A stretch of DNA of 52,083 nt from Nitrospirota bacterium (GTDB lineage: Bacteria; Nitrospirota; Thermodesulfovibrionia; Thermodesulfovibrionales; Magnetobacteriaceae). A model generated the notes under the pieces. The model did no database searches. It saw only the letters and a program-made list of their open reading frames with translations, and was not told where the DNA came from. Shown one piece after another: positions 16,251 through 24,888 of the stretch (position 1 is its first letter; the number at the start of each line of letters is the position of its first letter). Location: positions 4,308 through 56,390 of the forward strand of contig JADFXJ010000008.1 of NCBI GenBank assembly GCA_015233615.1, read 5' to 3'. The position numbers and the translations under genes are program-made.

Positions 16251-17594
16251 CTAAACCGAAACCGTCCTCATGGCGTGAATGGTCTCCCTGGCGATCATCC
16301 TTTCCTCATCCGCTGCTACGACCAGCACGCGAGACGACGATTGTCGGGAACTTATGTCGACGATGTGTCCTCTTTTAACTTTAGCCTCCCTGTTTTTCCC
16401 GCCATCCAGGGTTATGCCGAAGACGTCGAGACCCTGGCAGATTCTGGCCCGTATCTCGCCGGAGTTTTCGCCGATTCCGCCGGTAAAGACCAGAATGTCG
16501 ACACGTCCCAGTATGGCCGAGTAAGCACCTATGTATTTCCTGGCCCTGTAGCAGAAGATGGTGAGGGCGTTTTTGGCCCTGGCCATACCTGCGTCGGCCG
16601 ATTCGATGATCTCGCGCATGTCGTTACTGATTCCGCTCAGCCCTATAAGTCCGCTCTCCTTGTTCAAAAGCCTGTCAAGGTCGCCGGCCTTAATTCCACT
16701 GCGCAACAGGTAAAGGACGATACCGGGATCTATGTCGCCGCATCTGGTGCCCATGGCCAGCCCTTCGAGTGGGGTAAATCCCATGGAAGTGTCTATACTC
16801 AGGCCATGTTCTATAGCGCATATGGAGGCTCCATTACCGAGATGGCAGGTAATTATACTGAGCTGGTCTACGGGCCGGTTTATGAACGTGGAGGCCATGA
16901 GTGCAACGAAATTGTGGTTCGTACCATGAAAGCCATACCGGCGTATATGGCTGTTTTCGGTGAGTGCCGAGGGTATGGCATACTTATAGGCATACTCGGG
17001 CATGGTTTGGTGGAAGGCGGTATCGAATACCGCCACCGAAACGGTTTCAGGCAGTATACGCTCCATTTCCTCTATTCCTGCAAGGTTGTAGGGATTGTGT
17101 AGTGGCGCTAAGGAGCTAAACTCCCTGATAGCCCGTTTTACCTCCGGGGTTATTACCGATGCCGAGGAAAACCTGTCGCCGCCGTGTACTACCCTGTGGC
17201 CAACCGCTTTGATCTCGCTGAATACTTTTATGGCCCCCCTGCCGGAGTCGGTCAGTGCCGTCTCCATCGTGTGAAAGGCCTTGCCGACGTCTTCGACAGT
17301 ACATTCTTTCTCCCACTTACCTTGCCGGTCTGCCATCTTGTGGGTAGATTGGCCGGAACCTATCTTATCGATTAACCCTTCAAACAAAGGCTTAGGACAG
17401 GACGTGTCAAAAAGGGAGTACTTCAACGAAGAGCTTCCACAGTTTATAACGAGTATCTTCATGGCTCGTGCGGCCAACGAAAAGTCTAAGCCATAGGGAT
17501 CTGCTTTTTCGTTATCCGGTTTTTCGACTTCAGGCACCGGGACGTTAGCCCCTGTTTCTTCGGCATGGGTTAAGATGCCGCTTATTTCGTTCAT
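16251..17594 (-). CDS. ackA: Acetate kinase with an N-terminal extension
   Basis: AckA interconverts acetate plus ATP and acetyl phosphate plus ADP. The catalytic body begins MKILVINCGSSSLKYSLFD (ATG at 17462) and has HRVVHGGDRF, HNP, FDTAFH, FHGTNH, CHLGNGASICA, GTRCGDIDPG and FTGGIGENS. This core is 403 residues, the normal length. However, the best ribosome-binding site, TAAGGAG, precedes an in-frame ATG at 17594 (5-base spacing), giving a 44-residue acidic, Pro/Glu-rich extension. The ATG at 17462 has only a weak GAG upstream. I annotate the upstream start because of the ribosome-binding site; both starts could be used. No pta gene lies next to it. Confidence 0.93.
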   Translation of the reverse strand: MNEISGILTHAEETGANVPVPEVEKPDNEKADPYGLDFSLAARAMKILVINCGSSSLKYSLFDTSCPKPLFEGLIDKIGSGQSTHKMADRQGKWEKECTVEDVGKAFHTMETALTDSGRGAIKVFSEIKAVGHRVVHGGDRFSSASVITPEVKRAIREFSSLAPLHNPYNLAGIEEMERILPETVSVAVFDTAFHQTMPEYAYKYAIPSALTENSHIRRYGFHGTNHNFVALMASTFINRPVDQLSIITCHLGNGASICAIEHGLSIDTSMGFTPLEGLAMGTRCGDIDPGIVLYLLRSGIKAGDLDRLLNKESGLIGLSGISNDMREIIESADAGMARAKNALTIFCYRARKYIGAYSAILGRVDILVFTGGIGENSGEIRARICQGLDVFGITLDGGKNREAKVKRGHIVDISSRQSSSRVLVVAADEERMIARETIHAMRTVSV

Positions 17595-17885
17595 TTCGCT
17601 CCTTACTTTATACCGAGGGCACAAAATACGCATTTTGCAGGTTATCAGATCTATTTTACTACATCGGTAAAACAGATTGCAGGTTAATTTTATCTTCATC
17701 TTTAGCCGTCTTTTTTGCATGGTTCAGCGTTAAGCACGTCACACCACCCCTCCTGATGGGGTGGGGCCGGAAAAGGCCTTTTTCGCCCGATTACGCCAAC
17801 GCCACAGTAAATAGAAAATATTTTGATTAAAATCTACGAATTTGTTGTATAATTTATTTTAAATGATGATAAGCACGAGGCAAAG

Positions 17886-18725
17886 ATGATTATCAGATGC
17901 TGGGGAGCGAGAGGCTCTATCCCCGTTTCCGGCAAGGAGTTTTTAAAGTATGGTGGCGATACTACGTGTATCGAGATCAGAACCGAGAAAGACCTTGTAG
18001 TCATCATAGATGCCGGTTCCGGCATACGAGAACTTGGCAAGAAGATTCTCGAGGAGCAACGGGATAAGGTAAGCCTCCTTTTTACGCACGCCCACTGGGA
18101 TCATATAATGGGATTTCCTTTCTTCAGGCCCATATACAGGGAGGGAATGAAGATAGACTTTTACGGGTGTGCCTTTTCGCATGACTCTCTGCAGGACATC
18201 ATCTCCAAAACAATGGTATCTCCACATTTCCCGGTAAACTTCAACGAGGTAAAGGCCGAGTTCTCATACAACGACGTATGCAACAGAACCTTTAACATAG
18301 ACTCCCTGGCCATAGCTACTATCCAGTTGAGCCATCCCAACCAGGGGCTGGGTTATAAATTCACCGAAAACGGCAAGACTTTCGTCTTTATAACCGACAA
18401 CGAGCTAACCTACAGACACCCCGGAGGCTTGGGTTTTGACGACTACGTCGAATTTTGTAAAGGTGCCGACCTTCTGTTCCATGACTCGGAGTACGTCGAG
18501 GACGAGTACGAAGAAAAAAAGACATGGGGACACACTGCCTACAAAAACTCCGTCCGGTTGGCTATCGAGGCACAAGTTAATCGTTTTGGCCTCTTCCACC
18601 ATAACCAAAACAGAACCGACGACGAACAAGACGAGATCGTCTACGACTGCCGGAGGATACTAAAGGCACAGAACTCGCATGTAGAATGTTTTGCCGTCTA
18701 CCAGGGGATGGAAATAACGCTTTAG
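17886..18725 (+). CDS. Metallo-beta-lactamase-fold hydrolase
   Basis: A 279-residue cytoplasmic MBL-fold protein. It opens with RCWGARGSIPVSGKEF, typical of a phosphodiesterase-like MBL subgroup, followed by IIDAGSGIRELG and the metal-binding motif THAHWDHIMGFPFF. Further ligands are likely in SHPNQGLGYKF, LLFHDSEY and GLFHHNQNRTDD. Members occur beside two-component and chemotaxis genes, but the substrate is not known. Followed after 46 bases by a small helical protein on the same strand, so they may be an operon. Upstream (17740-17800) there are GC-rich inverted repeats without a clear role. Confidence 0.88.
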   Translation: MIIRCWGARGSIPVSGKEFLKYGGDTTCIEIRTEKDLVVIIDAGSGIRELGKKILEEQRDKVSLLFTHAHWDHIMGFPFFRPIYREGMKIDFYGCAFSHDSLQDIISKTMVSPHFPVNFNEVKAEFSYNDVCNRTFNIDSLAIATIQLSHPNQGLGYKFTENGKTFVFITDNELTYRHPGGLGFDDYVEFCKGADLLFHDSEYVEDEYEEKKTWGHTAYKNSVRLAIEAQVNRFGLFHHNQNRTDDEQDEIVYDCRRILKAQNSHVECFAVYQGMEITL

Positions 18726-18771
18726 GTTTCAGCGGAACCCTATTTACTAAACTTTCTTAAAAGGTGGTATC

Positions 18772-19059
18772 ATGGCAGTACAACAAAATGAAAAACAAAA
18801 TATACAGATAAAAGAGATTCGTGAATTAGCGCAGAAATTTACACCAAACGAGATAGAAACCTGCATAAGCCAGCAGCTCCGGGAAGGTGTAAATGAATGT
18901 AAGCAAAGTGGTCCCACCGATCACGTCCTGAACGAGCTTTCTAAGGCGGAGTTTGTCAGAAAGCGGATGGACGAAGGGGTATCCCTTACGGATGCCGTAA
19001 GAGAACTCGCCAGAAGGATTCGAAACGTGCAAAGCGGGTTTGAGGATGGCAGCGAATAA
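18772..19059 (+). CDS. Small helical protein of unknown function
   Basis: A 95-residue, mostly helical, charged protein with the central segment LREGVNECKQSGPTDHVLNELSKAEFV. The ATG has AAGGTGG about 5 bases upstream, good evidence of translation. No signal peptide, membrane helix or known motif is visible, and I do not recognise the family. It follows the MBL hydrolase and ends just before a convergent membrane-protein gene, so it is the last gene of its unit. Confidence 0.7.
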   Translation: MAVQQNEKQNIQIKEIRELAQKFTPNEIETCISQQLREGVNECKQSGPTDHVLNELSKAEFVRKRMDEGVSLTDAVRELARRIRNVQSGFEDGSE

Positions 19060-19114
19060 CAAGCAGTGAGGACGGCAGCGAATCATACCATCGACAATGC
19101 CATTCAATGTCCCG

Positions 19115-19585
19115 TTAAACGATCAGGTTTCTGCTGATAATTAGTAACGCCAGCACGTCAAGAATAAGGATTAGGTTCAGACCGACCGAAATGCCGTGAA
19201 GCTTGCCAAATCGTTTCTTTAGCGAGCTTAAGTCTGCGTTTTTATCTTTAGAGCGCATTTGCATTTTCAATACTTTCACCTGCGGATGAATTATCGCCGA
19301 TTGCAGCATGTTTATACAAAGGGCTATCGCAATAAGCATTGCCGACGCAAACAGGCTATAGCGGGCGGTGGTTTTGTTCAGGGTTATGATTAACAGGGCG
19401 GAAAGCCCGGAAAGCACCAGGTTTAACGAAAAATATGGCGGGAAAATATGCCCTACGATGGAACCGGCCATTTCTCTGTCGAAGGATCGGAATATAACCG
19501 GTGTCACTATGAAAGAGAATATGGCGTTACCTCCAAACCATAGCGCCAATACGATAATGTATGCCGCGTACGCGTACTCTCTCAT
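19115..19585 (-). CDS. DUF4149 / TMEM205-like membrane protein
   Basis: A 156-residue protein with four predicted membrane helices (about 6-32, 50-70, 80-100, 133-153). The first helix carries LWFGGNAIFSFIVTPVIF, resembling the start of DUF4149 proteins, where a WxGG[ST] and a conserved F-x-x-x-P-x-[IL]F occur. Function is unknown in this family. It lies 50 bases downstream of a lipoprotein gene on the same strand, so the two are probably cotranscribed. Confidence 0.75.
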   Translation of the reverse strand: MREYAYAAYIIVLALWFGGNAIFSFIVTPVIFRSFDREMAGSIVGHIFPPYFSLNLVLSGLSALLIITLNKTTARYSLFASAMLIAIALCINMLQSAIIHPQVKVLKMQMRSKDKNADLSSLKKRFGKLHGISVGLNLILILDVLALLIISRNLIV

Positions 19586-19636
19586 CTTTCTTCACCTCAC
19601 GACATCCAAACGATATTTTACGCCAATTTTGCGGAA

Positions 19637-20131
19637 CTATTTATGATGCATATGCTGTGGGTCCGGGTTGTCCTTCAATATTGAGTTTCCAACCCATATC
19701 TGCACTTTGGTGTTGCCAAAGGAGTCCGCTGAGCCGTAAATATATATAATGCAATTTTTTAACGGTTTAGCGAAAGCAAGGATTATGTTTTTCTTAGCAT
19801 AGGAGGAGGCGGCAAACTCCCAGCCCTTTTTCGCCATCTGGGTTTTGAAAAACCGTATAAGCGAATCGACGGTTACAGATCCTGCATAAGTTAAAGAACC
19901 ACCTATGAAGTTGCGGGTATTTAACATTATTGACTCGTCCTCTGCAAGTTTTAACTCAAAGGGTATGTCCACGTCGTCAAACTCCGTTCCCATCAGGCTT
20001 AAGTGGGGCAAATTCGCCGGAGGTGGCGGCGGCGGAGCACTATTGCCATCTCCATCGGTTTTTACGGTTGCGGTAGTTGTGCATCCGAATATTATCAATA
20101 AACAAAAAGCCACAATTATTTTCCGTATCAT
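19637..20131 (-). CDS. Lipoprotein of unknown function
   Basis: A 164-residue lipoprotein precursor: a short basic start (MIRKK-like MIRKIIV), a hydrophobic stretch and the lipobox LIIFGC with the modified Cys at about 17. A proline run (PPPPPP) follows. The mature domain has alternating strands and helices, with SVTVDSLIRFFKTQMAKKGWEF and a C-terminal strand-rich KNCIIYIYGSA. This looks like a small periplasmic alpha/beta domain; I do not recognise a named family. It is probably outer-membrane anchored. A divergent gene (20221, plus) starts 89 bases away, so both promoters share this gap. Confidence 0.75.
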   Translation of the reverse strand: MIRKIIVAFCLLIIFGCTTTATVKTDGDGNSAPPPPPPANLPHLSLMGTEFDDVDIPFELKLAEDESIMLNTRNFIGGSLTYAGSVTVDSLIRFFKTQMAKKGWEFAASSYAKKNIILAFAKPLKNCIIYIYGSADSFGNTKVQIWVGNSILKDNPDPQHMHHK

Positions 20132-20220
20132 TATAGATCTCCTTCTTTATATAAAGTATAATAACTATACCACAATGGATAATAATGATACAAATTTATT
20201 CTAAACGGAGGGGTTTTAAC

Positions 20221-21432
20221 TTGTACTACAGCCGGTTGCGTGGAAAACCGTTGTTCTTGCCGGCAATTATGTCTCTGGTGGCTATCTGTTTCTTCTTTTT
20301 CGCCCGGCCGGTAGCGGCTGCGGTTTTGCAGAGTTTAACTCATAAATCCTCGGCGGAGCTTACCGAGATCAAGTTTTTCTTAGACAATCCGGTACCTTTT
20401 ACTTACAAATTCCTATCCAATCCGCCCCGTTTTTTCGTGGACTTCAAAAAAACTACCGCCGGTACTTACAATAACTCCGTTATCAGGTTACAGACCCCTG
20501 GTGTAAAGGCAATCAGGATATCAAAATTCGATCCGTCCACGTTGCGTGTAGTGCTTGACCTTGGGCAGTACTCGGACGTCCGGATATCCACAACTGTCTC
20601 GAAAAAGACCGTTATCATAAGTGTATATGAAAAAACGCACACCGGAGGCCCGAATGCAACGGCCGTAAATGAGACTTCGGACGAACCTGAAACCGACCCG
20701 ACAGGGAAAAACGCCGGAAAATCAGAGGAAGCCGGCAATAAACCGGGAGAAACAGCCAATAAAACAGAAGCCGGGCCCGAAGGTAGCGTCAAAGCCATCC
20801 CCGAAGGCAACGTCAAAGCCGGGCCCGAAAACAAGGCCGCCCAACAAACGTTGCACGGAGCGCCCGGTAAAAGGGAGGTGCCTGCGTCCGAATCGATTCC
20901 CGGTTATCTCGGAGGATTCGAACTCGTTACGGGTAAGGTGGAGGTACTGCGAGGCGGGCATTTGCCTGCCTACCCGGTTATCGAGGGTGACTCATTGCTC
21001 GCAGACGACATCATCAGGACAAAGACCGGCTCCGGTGCTACTGTCGCTTTTCCCGGTGGTACTACTTTGACGGCAGGCCCTGCGAGCAGGGTAAGCGTAA
21101 GCGAGTTCGGAAAAGCTTATGCCGGCATTCACCTGTCCCTTGGAATGGTCAAAGTGAGTGCCGCATCCAAAGGAGGCCCTGCCACTTTTACAATCGATAC
21201 ACCCACCAGTAGCAAGGTAGAGTGCAAAAAGGGCACCGTCGTTGCCGTGATGATTGAAAACTACACAACGGAGGTGATAGTTAAAAAAGGCAGTGCAACC
21301 GTGGTAAACCCCATGATGGAAAGCAAAACCGTAAATCTGTCCGCCTCCATGGCCACGGTAATATACCCATCCACCCCCCCGGCGGTTCCATTCAAGGTTA
21401 ATGAAGATGCCATAAAGACGCTATGGCCGTAG
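20221..21432 (+). CDS. Exported AMIN- and FecR-domain protein
   Basis: A 403-residue exported protein. An N-terminal hydrophobic stretch ending ARPVAAA acts as signal peptide or anchor. An AMIN-like domain (about 40-140; VDFKKT, VRISKFDPSTLRVVLDLG) is of the kind that targets proteins to septal or envelope structures. A low-complexity linker with repeated GNVKA/GSVKA and Pro-Glu units follows, and then a FecR-like domain (GKVEVLRGG, DDIIRTKTGSGATVAFPGG). The TTG at 20221 is chosen because GGAGGGG lies 7 bases upstream; the in-frame ATG at 20185 has no such site. The role may be envelope sensing or assembly; this is inference from domains. Confidence 0.8.
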   Translation: MYYSRLRGKPLFLPAIMSLVAICFFFFARPVAAAVLQSLTHKSSAELTEIKFFLDNPVPFTYKFLSNPPRFFVDFKKTTAGTYNNSVIRLQTPGVKAIRISKFDPSTLRVVLDLGQYSDVRISTTVSKKTVIISVYEKTHTGGPNATAVNETSDEPETDPTGKNAGKSEEAGNKPGETANKTEAGPEGSVKAIPEGNVKAGPENKAAQQTLHGAPGKREVPASESIPGYLGGFELVTGKVEVLRGGHLPAYPVIEGDSLLADDIIRTKTGSGATVAFPGGTTLTAGPASRVSVSEFGKAYAGIHLSLGMVKVSAASKGGPATFTIDTPTSSKVECKKGTVVAVMIENYTTEVIVKKGSATVVNPMMESKTVNLSASMATVIYPSTPPAVPFKVNEDAIKTLWP

Positions 21433-21478
21433 TAATGGACGGACGTTAATGGGCGTTAGGCCCGAAGGTAATCGCTAA

Positions 21479-22303
21479 ATGGCTATTGAAAAGACTTTAT
21501 ACGTCAAAAAAAGCGGTTACAACAATATACTGGTAACGCAGAGGGGTTCGGTGCGCACGCTCTGGTCGCCCCGAGACGTCAAGCAAACGGAGATTGACAT
21601 GAATAACCCACATGTACCCAATCTCGAATACGCCAGGAACATGCTCCTGTCCCTGGCCTTTGTGCCAAATGCCATATCAATAGCCGTCATGGGCCTTGGT
21701 GGAGGTTCCATACCCCTGGCACTCCTTAACATACTGGGTGGCTGTTCGATAGACGTAGTCGAAATAGACGAGGAGATGGTCTACGTAGCCAGGGAATTCT
21801 TCAACCTGCCTGTGAGCCCGCGTTTAAGCCTGGTAATAGACGACGCTTACCATTTCCTCAGCAACTGCGGTGAGCGGTACGACGCTATAATATTGGACGC
21901 TTACATAGGAAGAACTATGTCGGAAAAGATCCCGACGGACGACTTCCTCCACAAGACAGCCCTTCGTCTGGCCGATGGGGGAGTGCTGGCGGTAAACCTG
22001 ATGTCGTCCGACTCAAAAATCTACTACGATACCCTATGGACAATAGGCTTGAATTTCAATCACCTGTGGACGATAGAGTGCGAGTGCTCAAGAAACGTGA
22101 TCGTCTTTGCCGGCAGATCGAAAATCACACCATTTTCCCTGGCCATGAACGCTCAAACCATCGAACAAGCCATCGCTCAAAATATCAGGCAGAATATCGG
22201 ACAGGCCATCGGGCAAAACAACTCCAAAACTATAAGACAATCGCCACCCGGCACCTTTAAACCATCTACCCTTGTTCATCGGCTCACTTACCATGGATTT
22301 TGA
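21479..22303 (+). CDS. Spermidine-synthase-like methyltransferase-fold protein
   Basis: A 274-residue protein of the spermidine synthase/Rossmann methyltransferase superfamily. It has ISIAVMGLGGGSIPLALLN (the glycine-rich motif), VVEIDEEMVYVAREFF, and YDAIILDAYIG where the substrate-side acidic residue lies. The N-terminal strand domain of true SpeE is short, and no second aminopropyl-transfer signature is certain, so the product may not be spermidine. The C-terminal 45 residues are low complexity (QAIAQNIRQNIGQAIGQN) and probably disordered. It follows the AMIN/FecR gene by 46 bases and may be cotranscribed. A small repeat element lies just downstream. Confidence 0.8.
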   Translation: MAIEKTLYVKKSGYNNILVTQRGSVRTLWSPRDVKQTEIDMNNPHVPNLEYARNMLLSLAFVPNAISIAVMGLGGGSIPLALLNILGGCSIDVVEIDEEMVYVAREFFNLPVSPRLSLVIDDAYHFLSNCGERYDAIILDAYIGRTMSEKIPTDDFLHKTALRLADGGVLAVNLMSSDSKIYYDTLWTIGLNFNHLWTIECECSRNVIVFAGRSKITPFSLAMNAQTIEQAIAQNIRQNIGQAIGQNNSKTIRQSPPGTFKPSTLVHRLTYHGF

Positions 22304-22404
22304 GAAAAGGTAACCGTACATCCCAATATACAAACTTACACCTGCACTGCTCGGCCACTGGCATTATAATACAAGCCGGCTATAACCAGAGTAATATTAC
22401 GTCG

Positions 22405-22556
22405 GCGATTGGCAGTCCTTGGGGTGCGTTGCGAGGATTGCACACACTTAGAAGGGGTAGCGGCGGACGCGCCTTTTGCGGCCAAAGCGAGGGGAAGGCT
22501 TTCCCCTCCTCATCTTTGGTACTTGTATTGCTCTTATGCGTGTAACCCGGTATAAC
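22405..22556 (+). repeat. Dispersed ~150-bp repeat, copy 1
   Basis: This copy shares with 35905-36062 the left end GCGATTGGCAGTCCTTG, the core CACACTTAGAAGGGGTAGCG, the GC-rich section GACGCGCC-TTTGCGGCC-AAGCGAGGGGAAGGC, TTCCCCTCCTCAT, and a T-rich tail (TACTTGTATTGCTCTTATG). It holds no gene. The core contains an imperfect version of the 20-bp palindrome that is perfect in copies 2 and 3. It lies between the spermidine-synthase-like gene and hisH. Confidence 0.8.
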
Positions 22557-22647
22557 GGCGCCTTGCAATACCAGACTATTGCACCACTTTCGAACACACC
22601 TGCGAGCGATCTTGCAACTTTAAGCGATGATAGGGTAATATAGTCGT

Positions 22648-23301
22648 ATGATAGTGATAGTGGATTACGGGATGGGCAACCTGAGAAGCGTCGAAAAGGC
22701 CTTTCACAAGCTTGGTGCTCAGGTTTTGGTTACCAACAATCCCGAGGATATTCGGGAGGCTAGCGCAGTTGTGCTTCCAGGGGTTGGCGCCTTCAGGGAT
22801 TGTATGGATAATCTCAGGCGGCTATCCCTCGACGAGGCCATCGTAAATGCCATAAACCAGGGAAAGCCCTACCTTGGTATATGCCTGGGCTTGCAGATAC
22901 TCTTTGAGGAATCGGAGGAGTTCGGCACTTCTAAGGGTCTTGGTGTCTTCGGCGGCAAGGTGGTGAGGTTTAAGCCCGAAAAAATGCAAGGCGAAAACGT
23001 AAGCGAAAACATAAATACTCCGCATACTTTAAAAATTCCACACATGGGCTGGAACGTGGTAAACGTAAAGAGGAAGCCGGCCATATTCGATTCCATCGGC
23101 GACGGCCAATACTTCTATTTTGTACATTCATACTACGTAGCGCCCAAAGACGAGGAAATCATATCCGGTACTACGCAATACGGTGTCGAATTCACGTCCA
23201 TGGTGTGGAAGGACAACGTTTTCGCTATCCAGTTCCACCCGGAAAAGAGCCAAAAGGTTGGGCTACAGTTACTGGAAAACTTCTGCAAACTGGCTTACTG
23301 A
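22648..23301 (+). CDS. hisH: Imidazole glycerol phosphate synthase, glutaminase subunit
   Basis: HisH releases ammonia from glutamine for HisF in histidine and purine-precursor synthesis. The 217-residue class I amidotransferase has VVLPGVGAFRDCM, the nucleophile Cys in YLGICLGLQILFE, and the His/Glu pair in IQFHPEKSQ. MIVIVDYGMGNLRSVEKAF is a standard start. It stands alone: hisF and hisA are not in the window. No clear ribosome-binding site precedes the ATG. A 12-14 residue insert (GENVSENINTPHTL) sits before the HMGWN segment. Confidence 0.96.
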   Translation: MIVIVDYGMGNLRSVEKAFHKLGAQVLVTNNPEDIREASAVVLPGVGAFRDCMDNLRRLSLDEAIVNAINQGKPYLGICLGLQILFEESEEFGTSKGLGVFGGKVVRFKPEKMQGENVSENINTPHTLKIPHMGWNVVNVKRKPAIFDSIGDGQYFYFVHSYYVAPKDEEIISGTTQYGVEFTSMVWKDNVFAIQFHPEKSQKVGLQLLENFCKLAY

Positions 23302-23678
23302 TCCCGCCAAAGCCGATTTCCTGAGCCTTTCAAAGCCAACCGTCACAAAAATAAGGAAAAACACAATAGCTATGGGTATCACTATAATGAGTAATACGTA
23401 TTCCTTATTTACCTTTTTTGTTCAAGCCTATCAGTATTTTTAGCTTGTCTGGATTAACGGATTAATTTGTCGTCTGAGCTTCAGACCCTGCCGTTACCGC
23501 CAACGCCCTCCAGATTAGACCACAAGTTCTGGAAATCCGGGTGAAATCCACGCCATTCAAGTTTCCATGTTAATTTTTGGCTCTTTTCGCGTTAATTATG
23601 CTTGCTTTTATCAACGATAGCACTCATGTTTACGCGAAAAGAGCCTTTACCTAAGTTACTGAAGAGTACCGGGTTTTA
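23302..23678. other. Intergenic region between convergent genes
   Basis: 377 bases without a credible gene, between hisH (plus) and the secreted-protein gene (minus). The only structure I see is a 14-bp perfect inverted repeat at 23579-23645, listed separately. No tRNA or repeat copy was recognised. Confidence 0.6.
23579..23645. repeat. 14-bp perfect inverted repeat with 39-base interior
   Basis: GGCTCTTTTCGCGT (23579-23592) pairs perfectly with ACGCGAAAAGAGCC (23632-23645). It lies between the ends of two convergent genes, so it could act as a two-way terminator, but the loop is long and no clean T-run follows. The alternative is the ends of a 67-bp miniature element. Confidence 0.6.
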
Positions 23679-24671
23679 TCATAAGATGTAGTACCGACAC
23701 GTACCATAATAACAGAATTCACCGGAGGGACATTGACTATCCGAGTAGCAGGAATTTGAGCAAGTGTATACAGCTATGGAAGCTGACAGGGTGTTACTCT
23801 TGTTGCCCGCGGAATCTACGGCGTAAGCGTTGATATAGTAATAGTACCCGCCAATAGCGAAGTAAAATCTGCTATAGCTGAACAGACCGGTTCCGTTGGC
23901 ATTAAAAACTACGTTAGTGCCATCCGACATGATTATATAGATTTGCTGAACGTCGTTTAAGCCGTTAGGATCTGTGTAGTTGAAGGATACCGTAAAAGTG
24001 GTATTGCTACAGACGCTGGCAGGTACTTGCAAGTTAGAAAGAACAGGCGGACGATTGGGCGTCGGAGTTGGCGTCGGCGTCGGAGTTGGCGTCGGAGTCG
24101 GAGTTGGCGTCGGAGTTGGCGTCGGAGTTGGCGTCGGAGTCGGAGTTGGAGTTGGTGCCGGTGTTGGAGTGCCTTGTGTTACCGATTGAAGTTCGAAGCA
24201 GACTTGATCCATTTTGGTTCCACAAAGTCCAAAGTAGTCAAGCACTACATAATACTTCTGGTTGGCTACATAAACTGCAGGTATTGAAATGAGTTGCGTA
24301 AATGGATCGTATGTTGCAACCTGGCATGACGTATTGGTAACTGAAACTGAAGAAACATAGAAGCACACTGAAAGCGTGCCGGGACATAAGTTGTAATAAT
24401 TTAATGCAACGTTATAAGTTTGTTTGCCAACCCCTAAGGAAGGGATCGTTAACATGCTGGTATTAACGTCGAATGACGCATCTGTGCAGCTTTTTTCGTA
24501 TATATCCTTGTCATTGGCGTCAAACTTGTAGGACTGTTCAATCCAATCAAAGCCGGCATAGGCAAAACCGCCCGTAAGTCCGATTGCAAAAACAACCAAA
24601 CTTGCCAAAAATACAATATGGTAAAGTGAATTTCCCGGCCGGCAGAAATTAAATCGTTTAAAGGGTTCCAT
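23679..24671 (-). CDS. Secreted protein with Pro-Thr repeat linker and Cys-rich tail
   Basis: A 330-residue exported protein. The ATG at 24671 has GGAGG 5 bases upstream; an in-frame earlier start lacks one. The signal peptide ends FAYA. Two related segments follow (LTIPSLGVGKQTYNVALNYY and LISIPAVYVANQKYYVVLDYF), each with a Cys pair, suggesting a duplicated beta-domain. A linker of about 20 Pro-Thr repeats comes next, then an Ig-like domain (RPPVLSNLQVPASVC, GGYYYYINAYAVDSAGNKS) and a disulfide-rich tail (SDSQCPSGEFCYYGTCRY). The architecture suits a cell-surface or secreted adhesin- or binding-type protein; ligand unknown. Confidence 0.8.
   Translation of the reverse strand: MEPFKRFNFCRPGNSLYHIVFLASLVVFAIGLTGGFAYAGFDWIEQSYKFDANDKDIYEKSCTDASFDVNTSMLTIPSLGVGKQTYNVALNYYNLCPGTLSVCFYVSSVSVTNTSCQVATYDPFTQLISIPAVYVANQKYYVVLDYFGLCGTKMDQVCFELQSVTQGTPTPAPTPTPTPTPTPTPTPTPTPTPTPTPTPTPTPTPNRPPVLSNLQVPASVCSNTTFTVSFNYTDPNGLNDVQQIYIIMSDGTNVVFNANGTGLFSYSRFYFAIGGYYYYINAYAVDSAGNKSNTLSASIAVYTCSNSCYSDSQCPSGEFCYYGTCRYYIL
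24058..24170. repeat. In-gene tandem repeat encoding the Pro-Thr linker
   Basis: About nine units of GTCGGAGTTGGC or its variants (GTCGGAGTCGGA, GTCGGCGTCGGA) in tandem. Every codon pair reads Pro-Thr on the minus strand. Such arrays vary in copy number by slippage and the linker length probably differs between strains. The repeats are contiguous with no spacers, so this is not a CRISPR array. Confidence 0.9.
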
Positions 24672-24888
24672 ATAACCTCCTTTTACCAAAAAAATCGGTA
24701 TAAGTCCAATTCCTGATGATATACAGGTTGGTGTAAGTTTTATTTGCGTTGTCGGTTAAATACCCTTCCCGTTAAGGGTAAACATCCAAAGTATCGCAAT
24801 AAAACCCGCCGCCATTATTTTTATTACGCATTACCCGCAGTACTTATACGACAACCCGGTACTCTCAAGTAAGTCACTTGTACCGGCG

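Noticed and set aside
17740-17800. GC-rich inverted repeats followed by TTTTT upstream of the MBL hydrolase, as a terminator
   Set aside because: No gene on the plus strand ends upstream; the stems are short and do not clearly serve the minus-strand gene.
24058-24170. Regularly spaced GTCGGAGTTGGC repeats that might suggest a CRISPR-like array
   Set aside because: The units are contiguous with no spacers and encode the Pro-Thr linker of the secreted protein.
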